Origin: Melieria omissa
Taxonomy: Eukaryota; Arthropoda; Insecta; Diptera; Ulidiidae
Direction of reading: 5' to 3'
DNA: 64,000 bases
Assembly: GCA_963971225.1 (NCBI GenBank)
Contig: OZ020267.1
Span: 113,780,936-113,844,935, forward strand
Shown here: positions 33,046 through 44,754 of the stretch, piece after piece
Layout: each line of letters starts with the position of its first letter
How positions within the stretch are numbered: position 1 is the first letter of the stretch
Program-made: the position numbers and the translations under genes
The notes under the pieces: generated by a model
Database searches by the model: none
What the model was told of the DNA's origin: nothing
The model's input: the letters and a program-made list of their open reading frames with translations, nothing else

Positions 33046-34553
33046 CAAGTTATAGATGACTTCAGCAACAAACTCTCTCTCTCTCCCTTTTACCTTATTT
33101 CTCTCGATTGTTGATCTACAACTGTCGAACTACGTTTTACCTGCACTTAATTCATTGCTCAAAGTTCTGCAAAAGTTCCCAAAACTTAAATCATCAAAAC
33201 ATTTCAACTCGCTCTTTTCTGGCACTTTTCTACAAGTTTTAGTGAAAAAAGTTCGCGCAGATAAACTTAAATTTCATGCAGTTACAAGTATTCGAATGTG
33301 TCACACTTTTAAGTTATGCCACCCTGATGGCGCAACATATGCGCACAAAGTCATTTAAACCTGAACCGCATCGACCCCAAAAAAGTGCGTTTAACGCTTA
33401 TCTTAATAGGATGTCTTCAAAGTTTAACCCCTCCCCCCACCACGCTGCTATCTTTACCCTCCCTACTGCTGCTGTCCAACGCCTGCAGTATTTGCCATCA
33501 ACCATTAGACATTGCCAAGCCAGCCAACTACCCACCGCCCCACCAACCAACCAGCGATTCGTCCTTTCGCGTCCAATACCCGCGTGTGGCCGCTTCGGTG
33601 CAGCGGCAAAAACATTTGGCATGCACTAAATTTTTTAACTTCCAGCCAAAACAAACTTTGCTGGCTGACTGACTCGACAGCCGGTTGGCCAAACGATTGC
33701 GGGCAAAGACGTCGCGCTGAAAAAGTTCGCATGGAGCGCTTCCAATAATTTACCAATATGGCGCGCGCGCGCGGTGCCGTTGGAGCGCAGCGTCGCGCTG
33801 CGCCAGTAAAAACTGCTTTGTGTATTTTAGACTGTAATGGCGCTAATGTGTTTTCCTTTTTCCTCCGTTCTGACTTTCTTTGGCACTCGTAAAGTCGTTG
33901 GGTCTTTCAACTTTCCGCCAGCACGCCAGGACATTAGCAACATGTGTTGCTGCTTGCGCAAAACTTTGCGCTGATTGTTTTAAAGGGTTGCGCATAAAAT
34001 TTCTCAAGCAAAAGCAAAAGCATTCAGCGAAGCGGCGCACAGAAAAGAGTTATAAACAATCTTTGGCATTGGCAGACATAAATCTATAATGACGCATTTT
34101 AGTTGCGGCCAATTTTTCGTACAAACAGGCAACAAAAACTTTGCGATAGCAACAATATCACTGTTTCGTTTCATGGACGCTGTTGTTGTTGTTGTTTTTA
34201 TGCAAACTATTTGAAACAGGTGTGTTCTATACACAATACAAAAGTCGAATATTAAAATTTTGATGGGAATTCATGAGATTGATGGCTCAATAGATGAAAT
34301 TTGCTGCCTTCAGACTTGGTGTGTTAATCCTTGAAGACTTGCTTGTTCAGCGTTTCTTTGGACAAAATCTCAAACGGCCAATGTAATTGTATGTGTCAAG
34401 GTTTTGGAATCTATGTAACCTATATTGAAGTCAAGTTAAGTCAATGATCCATGAATTCTTTCTGTACGCTTGGATCCTTAAACCGAAGCTAAGCTTTTCA
34501 CTTGGTAAAGTATGTGACTTTTATTTAATAACGCAGTGCAACACTGAAAAAAG
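33046..34553. other. Single-copy-looking DNA
   Basis: GC-richer at 33430-33830, with a GCGCGCGCGC run at 33761-33772 and overlapping open frames on both strands. No domain and no splice pattern are evident. I see no gene. Confidence 0.45.
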
Positions 34554-35457
34554 GGACAAGGCCAAACCCATCTCATTCGATAGAGGACCTCAGTACATGA
34601 AAAAGTGCGAAGGGATTTTTCCCGGAATGTTCGATTTTTTTTTAATTGGGTTTAAAGATGGCGGCTTAATTCCACTTACTGAAACTTTTAAAACTTCATA
34701 TCTCTTGACTCAAATGTCAGAAAAGAATAATTTTTACGTCAAATGAAATCTAATGATATGAAGTCGACGACACAATATCCTTTTTGGAAAAATTTTATGA
34801 AAAAGGATATGAAGGACTTCAATTAAATTTGTATCCTTGAATATCCTGGAAACCGTGAGAGCCAAATTTATATAAGTGACTTCTGGTGAAAAAGCATTCA
34901 AACATCTATACTGCTTATAAATTTCATGTAAATAACTTTTAAAGTTAAGACTCTACAACGATTAAAAAATGTGCTTTGCTACATTCGATGTTTTTAGGAA
35001 GCAAACATAAATAAAAACATGAATTCAGGAGTGTATAATTTTTGAAGCGCTGTAGTGGCTTAACAGTTAAAGTGATTGAAATGAAATTAAAATGCAGTAT
35101 AGATCTTTGAATGCTTTTTTACCAGAAGTCACTTGTATAAATTTAGCTCTCACGGGTTCCAGGATATTCAAGGATAAACATTTTGTTGATGTCCTTGATG
35201 TCCTTCTTCATACAAATTTTCAAAAAAGGATATGGTTTCTTTGACTTCATATCATTAGCTTTCATTTGACGTAAAAATTACTCCTTTCTGACATTTGGGT
35301 CAAGAGATATGATGTTTTAATAGTTTCGGGAAGGGGCTTTAAGCCGCCATCTTTAAACTCAATTTAAAAAAAAACTCGAACATTCCGGGAAAAATCTATT
35401 GGCACTTTTTCATCTACTGAGGTCCTCTACCGAATGAGATGGGTTTGACCTTGTTCC
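34554..35457. repeat. Long near-perfect inverted repeat, ~362-bp arms
   Basis: The left arm 34554-34914 and right arm 35094-35457 are reverse complements with few mismatches; for example 'CAAACCCATCTCATTCG' at the left edge reappears inverted at 35431-35447. Weaker similarity continues inward to about 34960 and 35047, leaving a loop of under 100 bp. The transcript of either strand would fold into a dsRNA hairpin of more than 350 bp. It could be a foldback transposon or an inverted duplication of one repeat. No TSD was recognised at its edges. The open frame at 34444-34746 lies across the left arm and is not a gene. Confidence 0.9.
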
Positions 35458-37950
35458 TCGAAATTTTTTTCTAATTTGTTGCAATGTGTAATCAATTGAA
35501 TTAATTTACAAAAATTTCTTTCTAAACATTTCTTCTTCATTATACATAAAAAAGAATGTAAACCGAACTCCTATGCAAATTTTTTTAAAGACTCTATGCT
35601 CTTAGCTCCTTTCCAGTTACACATCCGCCGCGCGCCCACACTCGCTTTCAGCACATGAAAAAATTAAATCGCTGTCGTAAACGATTTTCAAATTTTCGAT
35701 CGCATATTAGCTGCGGGCCTGTGTGTTGCCAATTCGCTCTCAGTTCGCTGCTTAGTCTTCTGAGTTGGTTTTGTTTTTGTAATTTTTAATTATGTGCCGT
35801 TGAACTTGACGGTACTTTGCACAGCTGAAACTGAAACCGAAACTGTAGTTGGAGTTCGGTGGAATTTTATTTTATGTATTTATGAAAATTATGCAAAATA
35901 CTTGGAATCGCATGTGTGTGGGTGGGGAAATGTTTGCCACCTGTGCGCCAGAAAAGTGCTTGCAGGTATATCTGACTTAATGCGCCGGCACGTCAAAAAT
36001 GTTGGTGTAAGATTTTCATTTCCAGTTTATCCACTCAGCAGGAACGCGACCGAGCACGTTGGGCGTCCGGGCGGCTGGAACACACCAATCAGCGCGACGA
36101 ATGCCGGCTGTGGGCTGCGGGCTGTGCTGCATGCACGGCGCGTCATTAACGACAAAGCGCGCAGACAGCGCGCATAAAGGAAGCTGTCAGCGCGGTGCGG
36201 CGCCGCCATTGTGTACCTAGCAAGGCGTAAGTGAAGCATCATTTGTTAACTTCTTTGCGGAAGTGTGTAATGTAAACAAATATGATTACTCGGCGCACAT
36301 CTGCCGAACGGTGGGCGGGCGCCTGGCGCCTGCCGACTGCCTGTCAGCGGCCATGTGCGACGCCCGGTTGGCTGGCGGGCTGGCTGGCTGCCAGTTTCGC
36401 CGGCTGTCGCTTGCTTTGGCTCAAGTTGACGTCGCCAACGTCGCATTTTAGAAAACATGAAAAGAACTTTTACAATTAATCAAAGGATCCGTGCTCGGCT
36501 GCCTTCACTTCCCGCTCCGCGCAATGTCGGCGCGCTACTATTTTAAGCGTTGCAAAATCTGTATAAATAATAAATATTGTTTGTGCGCAATTTTAGCGAG
36601 TATCAAACATGTTGCTATGTGTGTATGTGTGAGTGTGACCCGCTTCAAATCATCATAAATTTAATAGAATAAAATGCCAGACTGGCGCAGCGTTTGCCAA
36701 GAGAAATGAGGCAATTTCTTAGTGCTTGCTGCATATCCAGATAAATTCGTACTGCAGCTGCACATGCGACGACCCACACGCTAAACGCTATGTTGACTTC
36801 AGCACAAATACGGGCAATCACCAACCAACGCACACTCACTCACACAAATACACTGCCAGGACGGCCGCTTTGCTGTTGTGGCTGCTGCTGTTGCTGTTGC
36901 TTGTGGCGTTGGCTGGTGGCTGGAATGCACAAAAGCGCACTTTGATAAGTGCACAAGTACATTAACCAGCAGCCATGGCCCGCAACTGCGAGTAAAATTT
37001 TGTGACAGCTCAAATTGTTGGCAGCTACACATAAAGCACCAGCCACCCACCCTCACCGCCCACTTTCGCTCTACGCTTCAACTGTGTACGTAAACACACA
37101 CAATCAGGCAACTAAGCTACGCGTATGTGTTGTGTGTGTGTGTGCGACTGCAGCACACAATTTTAAAGGCATTTTCAAGATTTCTCACTCGAAGCAACCA
37201 CTTTGTCCCATAAAGAACAACACAGCATCGCTTGCTGTCATTGTGCACGAAGTACGCATGCTTAAGCCAGCTTCCAAATCACTTACGCGTTGCACATTGA
37301 CAGCAGAGCCCCTCGCGCCCCAACCACACCCACCCGTGCAACGCTGTTAAGCGCGCGCGCACACACACACATACACTCGCAACACTCACAATACGCACAC
37401 AAGTGAAGCGTGAAGCGTGAAGCATTTCTGTTCGGCGAAAGTGATTTATTTAACCCTTATGTCGACCGTCACATCCTGCCGCACTTTAATGGTTCTCAGC
37501 GCAAACGCGTCCTGGGAGACATTTAAATCGAGAACAAGTTGACAAGTATACAACTTTGATGCAGAGTTGGCGCTGTTGGCCAGAAAGTGGAGACGAGCTG
37601 TCGAGCATGGATGTCAAAGTGACAGGTAGTTTTCAATAATTTTAAATGTTTGCAATACAGACGAAAAACTGACTTTCAGAAGATTTCAGTCTTTAGTATT
37701 TACACACACGCATCAACAAGTGAGGTTAAAGAAAAAATCGAGAGACTATCTATTGTTTCTTTCTATTCTATCTATAACATGAAAACTAAGTACTAATAAA
37801 AATCCAAAAACACACACAAAGGTTAAACTGCTAAATGAAAGAAACGATTTAATTCAACTTACTTTTTGATTCCCAACTTGAATTCTTTATTAAATGGAAA
37901 TTGCAAAAAGACTTTTCCAGTTAAAAATTATATTTGTTTCGTTGGAAACA
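35458..37950. other. Single-copy-looking DNA, GC-rich at 36.0-36.5 and 36.7-37.4 kb
   Basis: Contains CA-rich stretches at 36830-36850 and 37350-37372, a GCTGCTGTTGCTGTTGC run near 36883, and 'TTTAACCCTTATGTCG' at 37450, a possible lone TTAA-element end. Open frames occur on both strands without domains. Confidence 0.45.
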
Positions 37951-37952
37951 TA

Positions 37953-38898
37953 CCTTGTGACCGAAAAGTTTCCGGAAATTCTCATTTAAAATTCGCGCGC
38001 TGTATATTTTTCGATATTTTAAGTTTCTGTAGGTTGGTAGCACTGTCCTTAATTACTATGCCAAAAATGAGTGCGATCTGTCAGACAGTTTGTTTACGGC
38101 AGCTGTTGAAACCAGTTCACCTCAGTAGTGCGTTGCGATTTTGTTGAGAATTTTCTTCAAAATGAGTACCGTGAACAGGTCTCTTTGGACGTGCTTGATC
38201 GTGCCAATTCCGATCCAACTTTCATGGAACGCATCATAACTGGTGACGAGACATAGGTCTACGAGTACGACATGCAAACAAGCCAACAATCATCGGAATG
38301 GAGAGGAAAAGACGAGCCGAAACCAAAAAAACCACGCCAAAGTCGCTCGAAAATCAAGGTAATGCTGATTGTTTTCTTCGATATTCGTGGTGTGGTGCAT
38401 CATGAATTCGTCCCTGAAGGACAAACAGTCGGTAAAGACTATTATTTGACTGTTTTAAGACGTTTGCGTGAAAATATCCGCCGTAAACGGCCTCAATTGT
38501 GGAAGGATAATTCATGGATTTTTCATGACGATAATGCTCCCTCGCACCGAGCCAACATTATCAACGATTTTAAGGCCAAACATTCAATAAATACCATCGA
38601 ACAGCCACCGTATTCACCTGATCTTGCACCGTGTGACTATTTCCTGTTTCCCAAACTCAAATTACCACTCAGAGGAACGCGTTTTGAATCCATAGAAGAC
38701 GTAAAAAAGAATTCGCAGAGGGAACTCAAAGCCATACCGGAAAGCGCCTATAAAAAATGTTTTGATGATTGGAAGAAACGTTGGCATATGTGTATCGCTT
38801 CTAATGGAGCATATTTTGAAGGATATAAAATAAACATTGAAGAAGATTAAGAATTTTGCGTTTTATTTAAAATTTCCGGAAACTTCTCGGTCACAAGG
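37953..38898 (+). mobile_element. mariner element 3, internally deleted, 946 bp
   Basis: The inverted ends begin CCTTGTGACCGA and continue A/GAAGTTTCCGGAAATT on both sides (about 29 bp, one mismatch). TA flanks lie at 37951-37952 and 38899-38900. The element is about 350 bp shorter than a full mariner. The missing DNA is the transposase N-terminus, so it is a deletion derivative that keeps both ends. Confidence 0.93.
38125..38850 (+). pseudogene. mariner transposase, N-terminus deleted
   Basis: Open from about 38110, the frame reads VVRCDFVENFLQ, NEYREQVSLDVLDRANSDP and MERIITGDET. A TAG then replaces the usual Trp after the first catalytic motif (38254-38256). It runs on uninterrupted through VMLIVFFDIRGVVHH, FHDDNAPSH and SPDLAPCDYFLF to YFEGYKINIEED at 38850. 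The D,D34D catalytic triad (TGDET, HDDN, PCD) is still present. The helix-turn-helix region and preceding ~120 residues are deleted: the 5' leader at 38060-38135 ('MPKMSAICQTVCLR' in another frame) joins directly to the catalytic half. It is very close to mariner element 2 in sequence, but the two have different TIRs. Confidence 0.9.
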
Positions 38899-39071
38899 TA
38901 TACGAATGCAAGAAATGCTACGAAAAGATATTTTTCCAATAAAGCAACAAGTTTTGTTTTTCAGAAATACGATCTAAGTTAATCAGGCAGTAAGGAACAT
39001 TACATAATTTATTTTGTTGAAAGAAAAATAAATAAACAAAAATTAATTTTGGGAAAAATATAAGGAATATA

Positions 39072-39814
39072 TCAGGTGTACAACTTTGGTTCCGCCGTTT
39101 TCCGATAGGTGGCTGTACCGGCTGAGGCTGGTTGAAATACATAGATGGTAATGCCTTTAAAGTGAGTGTGGACAGTGCCTAACGAATTGTCATCGCCGTT
39201 TCAGTGACAGTTGTTCTTGTATTCGTATTATTCACGCTCGAAAATGTCCGTTTATGTGCCCAATTCTCGCCATTTGCGAGAAGTTTTACTTTTCTGTTAC
39301 AATTCGAAAAAAAATGCAGCTGAAGCGCATCGAATGCTCTCAGAAACTTACGGTGATGCTGCTCTGAGTGAAAGAACGTGTCGGGAGTGGTTTCAACAGC
39401 GGCCACAATATCAAGAGCGACATGACAAAGTCATCCTCCAACACGACAATGCTCGACCTCACGTCGCAAAAGTGGTCAAAAAGTACCTGGAAACGCTGAA
39501 ATGGGAAGTCTTGCCCCACCCGCCGTATTCCCCAGATGTCGCCCCTTCTGACTTCCACCTATTCCGTTCGATGGCACACGGCCTGGCAGATCAACATTTT
39601 CAATCCTTCGAAGAATTGGAAAAATGGATTGCTTCATGGATAGCGTCAAAAGAGGACTCCTTTTTTCGAGCCGGGATCCGAAAATTGCCGGAAAGATGGG
39701 AGAAAGTTGTCGCTAGCGACGGACAATACTTTGAATAATACATCTGTAAGCACTTTTTCGCAATAAAGCTTTTAATTTTGGAAAAAAACGGCGGAAGCAA
39801 AGTTGTACACCTGA
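39072..39814 (+). mobile_element. mariner element 4 (mellifera-type), internally deleted, 743 bp
   Basis: The inverted ends start TCAGGTGTACAACTTTG and continue S-TTCCGCCGTTTTCC, 30 bp or more. TA flanks lie at 39070-39071 and 39815-39816. It lies only 173 bp downstream of mariner element 3. About half of the transposase gene has been deleted internally. Confidence 0.93.
39244..39738 (+). CDS. In-frame deleted mariner transposase, 164 aa
   Basis: The start MSVYVPNSRHLREVLLFC leads to the first helix-turn-helix (KNAAEAHRMLSETYGDAALSE, RTCREWFQ). At about residue 52 (39398-39400) the sequence jumps in frame to QRPQYQERHDKVILQHDNARPH. It continues with SPDVAPSDFHLFRSM to ERWEKVVASDGQYFE and a stop. 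The deletion removes about 140-180 codons including the first catalytic aspartate, the second DNA-binding helix and the linker; the last two aspartates, 34 residues apart, remain. The frame is otherwise uninterrupted. Motifs match the mellifera subfamily of mariner. It cannot catalyse transposition, but it could still make a DNA-binding fragment if expressed. Confidence 0.85.
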   Translation: MSVYVPNSRHLREVLLFCYNSKKNAAEAHRMLSETYGDAALSERTCREWFQQRPQYQERHDKVILQHDNARPHVAKVVKKYLETLKWEVLPHPPYSPDVAPSDFHLFRSMAHGLADQHFQSFEELEKWIASWIASKEDSFFRAGIRKLPERWEKVVASDGQYFE

Positions 39815-39839
39815 TAGTAAATAAAAGGTAAAAAAATTT

Positions 39840-40620
39840 AATATTGTTAGTATTTTGTGTATGAATAAATAAATAAATTAAATTACATTACATTTTTTAA
39901 ATTTGAATAAATGAAAATTTGAAAAAAATTAGAAATTAGTATTTTGTGTATGAAAAAATGCAAAAATTCATGTTTTTTAAGTAAACAAAAATACTAAAAA
40001 TTATCAGTATTAAAATATATAAAAAAATTGAATTTTTAAGTAAAAAAAAATATTAAAAATTATTAGTATATTGTGTATGAATAAATAACAAAAAAAAATT
40101 TACTTTTTATTACAAAAATTAAATTTGTTGTGTCAATAAATTTATATATATAAATATATAAATTAAATTAAATTACTTTTTTTAATTTTAATAAATGAAA
40201 ATTTGAAAACAAAAATTAGAAATTATTAGTATTTTGAGTAGGAATAAATAAATAAATGAAATAAAATTAAATTTTTGAAATTTTGAAAAGTTTTAAGTAT
40301 TTTGTGTATGAAAAAAAAAATAAATGAAACTAAATAAAATTTTTTAAATTTTAATAAATGAAAATTTGAAAAATTATTAGTATTTTGTGTATGAAAAAAT
40401 TCAAAAATAATTTTTTTAAGTAACAAAAAATATTAAAAATTATTAGTATTTTGTGTATGAATAAATAATAAAAACATTTTTTAATTTTTATTACAAAAAT
40501 TAAATATTGAATTTTTTGTATAATTAAATTTATAAATTTTTTTACAATAATTCAATTTAAATTTTTTTTGTATTTACTCATACACAAAATATTAATAATT
40601 TTTAATATTATTAAAATTTT
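39840..40620. repeat. AT-rich array of TTAGTATTTTGTGTATGA units
   Basis: The core TTAGTATTTTGTGTATGAATAAAT (with small changes) starts near 39847, 39936, 40060, 40227, 40297, 40377 and 40443. Irregular spacing of 65-165 bp is filled by 'AAATTTGAAAA' and 'TTTTTAAGTAA' text. One copy is inverted at about 40576-40596. Open frames here are low-complexity by-products. Confidence 0.75.
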
Positions 40621-40740
40621 CATTTATTGAAATTTAAAAAATTTAATTTTTTTCAAAACTGCCAAACGATAAAATTTAAAATTTATAATCTAATAAGAAA
40701 AACAATAATTATAAATAAAAATATTATTAAAATGTTAATA

Positions 40741-40970
40741 CAGTCATGTCTGGGTATAGTGAACATCCGACATAGTAAACACCTCGATATAGTGAACACC
40801 CAAATTTTGATATGAAGCCTCTAAATACTAAAAAAAATTTTAATCAAAACACAACAAAAAGCAAATAAAACGAGTTTTAGAAACAAAAAGGTTAACTTTG
40901 ATATAGTGAACAACCTCGATACTGTGAACAGGCCTTGCAATAATTAGTTCAATATATCCAGACACGACTG
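40741..40970. mobile_element. pogo/Tigger-like MITE, 230 bp
   Basis: Inverted ends CAGTCATGTCTGGGTATA / CAGTCGTGTCTGGATATA are flanked by TA at 40739-40740 and 40971-40972. The motif GATATAGTGAACA occurs several times near both ends in direct and inverted form, as in pogo/Tigger-derived MITEs. It has no coding capacity. Confidence 0.85.
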
Positions 40971-40972
40971 TA

Positions 40973-43900
40973 TAGTTATTTAAATTTTTTGCAAAATAAT
41001 TACGTCATTAAATATGCCAAATAAGGCGTGGTTTAAAATATTTAAAATTATTAAAATAAAAATTAATTTAATGAAAACTTAACAACAATTAAGTGTCACT
41101 AAATTTTTAAGTTTAAAATTTAACAAAAACATACAAAAAAAATACTCAGTATTTGTGTGAGAACTTAAATTAAATAATAATCAATTATTCACATTTCATT
41201 CAATTGTGTCACAAATATCAGCTTTTCTACAGATTATTTTTAATTTTGTTTAGCAACAATTTGCCATATCACATAAAATATTTACATTTTTAAAAGAAAT
41301 TGAAAAGCACTTTTCACCCAGTTTGAGTAAAGTAAATGACAGTCGGCAGCTGTCATAAGCCCATAGGGGCCTATCGGATCTGAAATTCATCACTCCAATC
41401 AAGCAATTACTCTCAATACACACACACATACATGCATACATCTTATAAGCTTACTCAACACATATGCAAATTCCCCTCATATGACCTACAAACTCAAAAA
41501 TTGTCAAATCATAGACATAACATTGCCTCACAAAACAAATGTCGTATGTCCTCACAAACTCCATGGAACATGCAACATTCCTCTTCTGAGCTACATATGC
41601 AAAATATGTGTTGTAAATGTCTGTCTGTTTGTATTTTTTTCTCAACATTTTGCAGCCCATGCAAAAGTCACCACACAAAAACTTTTGCCTATCACGAAAG
41701 CAAGTCGAAACTTTTGACTTTTTAATTTATTGAATTAATTTCGTGCACCGCCTTGCCAAATGATTTTGCATGATTTCTTCTTTCATTTTTTTCTTTCTTC
41801 ATTCATTTCGTATGTTGCACGGTGTGTCGGTTTTTCTTGTGCGCCGCAAATAACAACGTTAGGCAAAAGTTGCCGCACTTATTGACGATTTTGTCGCTTA
41901 ATTGCTTTCGAGAGTTTCCTAAAGAGGTAATTTAAATGCAATTGAAGTGGTAGGGCTGGCAATATTGTGTTGCGTTCCATTGTTGTTGCGGTCACTAATG
42001 CATTAACGGAAGACTGAACTTTTTTAATTGCGGCCGCCAATGATCGACAAAAAGTGTACGAGCGGCAAAATTGCAATAGAAAAGTTTCTTTAGTTGATAA
42101 GGTAGGAGTCGACTTCAAATGAAGTCATTTGATTGAAAATACCAAATAGGCAGGAAATTGCATGAGGAAATTATGCGGATTTCGGTAGAAATTCTGTGCA
42201 ATTCAATATTAAATGCGAAGCCAGAGAAAGAAGAATAAATGTAAATGAAACTTTGGAATAGAAATTGCTCTGCTAATGATTGTGTTGAAAGTGATTTCAA
42301 GTGCGCAGTTTGGGAGTCGTTGTCAAATGTGACAATTAGTCGAATGGGCCAACTTTGAAAATGTGAAATATTTTGCCAATTTCAAATGTATCCCGGCAAT
42401 CTCGCTGAGTGATCGACTAGTCCAGGGATTAAATCTTAACTACAAGTGATTGTTGGAATTTTTCCTCTATCCTATTCGTACCAAAGTATCTGAAAGCAAT
42501 ACAATACTTGTACATGCATTCCTGAGAGTCCTGAGGAATTCACAGAGTTTTGATTTGAAAAAATACATTGTGGGATTCGTGTAATTCTCTCTCTTCTAGC
42601 AATAGAAGTAGACAAGTGTTTCCGCCGGCCGAGTGGGGAATCGAACCTAATGAATCTGGGTTATCTTTGTTTATGAACACAAAGTTTCAAAATCAACACG
42701 AACGACTATAGAAAGTGCCCATTTATACCCATAAATTAAGATTTTTACGAGAATTGCATAAACTTGTAGTAAAAAACAAGAACTGCCGTGGCTTTTTGGT
42801 GCTTTCTGTCACTCAAATGGAATCAAATTTTTTTATAATTGTTTTTTTATGTTCTGCACAAACATGCGAATAATTGACATACAAATTTACACCCCCTAAT
42901 AATAATATTTTTCCAGCTTTTCTGCAAGAATTACGCTACAAAAATTAGCTACGTCAACGACAGCAGCAACAACAGCAGTGAGTGCAACAACAATAGCAAT
43001 AAAGTACTTGCGTAAATTTTGCCACAACAACACTCACAGCACTCAGATTATTTTACGCTACAATGTCAATTTGAAATGTTGTAAATAAATTTCGTTGTAA
43101 ATCGTGGCACGCCATGAACGCCCGCCCACCCACTCACCCATCGGACCCACAGCGCTGCCGCAACTTGTAAAGTGCATTTGCGGCAGCCATCCATTCTCCC
43201 CTGTTCGCCCCCTCCCCACTCGCCATACATTGACGCACAAGTGGTGCGCCCCGCTCAAGCTCAAAGTTTACAAAATAACAAAGTGCAAATTTTGTGCGCC
43301 TCAAATTATGCTACAGCAACACAAGCGACAGCTACAGCGACGGCGACGGCAACGTTGGCGACACAACGCTCGACGCAATTTGCATATGACTCTATCTGGC
43401 TGACATTTCATGTTGCGCAGGAAGTGTATTTTAATTAAATTTTCATACTAAAACACAACGGCACTATTTGTGTTTGTTCTGCATTTTGTTAATGACATGC
43501 AAACCTGCAGCTGAATTTGGCAGCACCGACGCCAGCAGGACATATTTACACATGCAAATGCAGTGCAACTGTTGTCGCTTGCAAAAACAAAAACATGCAA
43601 ACAAACAAACAAACACACATGCGCACGCATGTCCCATCAACGGGCAAAAGCTACGCACAAAAGTGTTGCGGGCGCCAGTCGCAACAAACGAAGTCGAACA
43701 GACAGCCGACACACACCGAAGCAGCTCGAAGCACTCAACTCACCGGCGGCATTGCAACTGGGGAATCGGCGCTGGTGCACACTTCACTTTGTGGTGGCCC
43801 AAAGAAAGACACATGCACAAGGCAACGCACAGAGATTGTCGAGTCGGCACTCGGCGTGGGGAAAACAACCGGACGTAGCCATGACGGTCGTGGCGCTAAG

Positions 43901-44207
43901 CGTTGCTGTCTTCCAGCGTAAACTGTCTCCCAGTCTAAAAGCGCGAAAAATGTGCTTTTTCTGATATTGAAAAACTCAAAATTTTATAAGGTGAATCTGG
44001 TCGGGGCTATAAAAACGGAAGATACTGAAGATTTGAAGACTTTTTTATATTAGAATAACATGAACCCCACTCTGATAGATTAAGTTTCATTAAAAACTAT
44101 TTTGAAGTCATGTCAGGTCGATATGGCGTTCTAAATTCGCCTCAGTTTTCGGGTACAAACTCCAATCCAATCCAATCTGTAACTGAGGGAATATATGTTC
44201 ATATGTT
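40973..44207. other. Single-copy-looking DNA, GC-rich block at 43.1-43.9 kb
   Basis: AT-rich to 41.2 kb, then mixed. 43100-43960 has 130-codon frames in all three plus frames, which signals stop-poor composition rather than coding. 'GGGGAATCGAACC' at 42635-42647 is a minus-strand tRNA B-box match, but no tRNA fold is possible around it. No gene is called. Confidence 0.5.
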
Positions 44208-44754
44208 ATCATCGTTTATTTATATTTTTTACCCGTGAAAAACACTTTTGTATTTTTTGTACACCTGTGAAAGGTGTTTGATTGGCTGTTTGCAAATTGA
44301 TTCAGAAGTAGAAACCTTAAAGCGAGTATAAAAATAATATTAATGTTAATGTATAAAAAGATTTTTAAAATATTCATAAATTCATGGAATAGATGTTCTT
44401 TTTTTATCATCGTTTATTTATATTTTTGACCAATGAAAAAAACAATTTTGTATTTTTGTACACCTGTGAAAGGTGTTTGATTGACTGTTTCCAAATTGAT
44501 TCAGAACTAAAAACCTTAAGGCGAGTATAAAAATAATATAAATGTTAATGTATAAAAAGATTTTTAAAATATTCATAAATTCATGGAATAGATGTTCCTT
44601 TATTATCATCGTTTATTTATATTTTTGACCAATGAAAAAAACACGTTTGTATTTTTGTACACCTGTGAAAGGTGTTTGATTGACTGTTTGCAAATTGATT
44701 CAGAACTAAAAACCTTAAGGCGAGTATAAAAATAACATTAATGTTAATGTATAA
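44208..44754. repeat. 198-bp tandem repeat, 2.75 units
   Basis: The unit ATCATCGTTTATTTATATTT starts at 44208, 44406 and 44605. Units are about 93-97 percent alike by eye, and the last is cut at about 44754. Each includes a short palindromic ACACCTGTGAAAGGTGT. The 63-64-codon minus-strand frames are repeats of one another and not genes. Confidence 0.9.

Noticed and set aside
34444..34746. 100-codon plus frame in the left arm of the inverted repeat
   Set aside because: Its reading comes from repeat sequence and is broken in the other arm; no domain.
37450..37830. TTAACCCTTATG and, further on, AGGTTAA as possible TTAA-element ends
   Set aside because: The inward sequences do not match each other beyond a few bases.
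42600..42660. Minus-strand match to a tRNA B box (GGTTCGATTCCCC)
   Set aside because: No T-arm stem, acceptor stem or A box at the right distance, so neither a tRNA nor a clear SINE can be built.
43468..43964. Three overlapping 133-136-codon plus frames
   Set aside because: All three frames are open together, which shows stop-poor composition (CAA/CA-rich), not coding.
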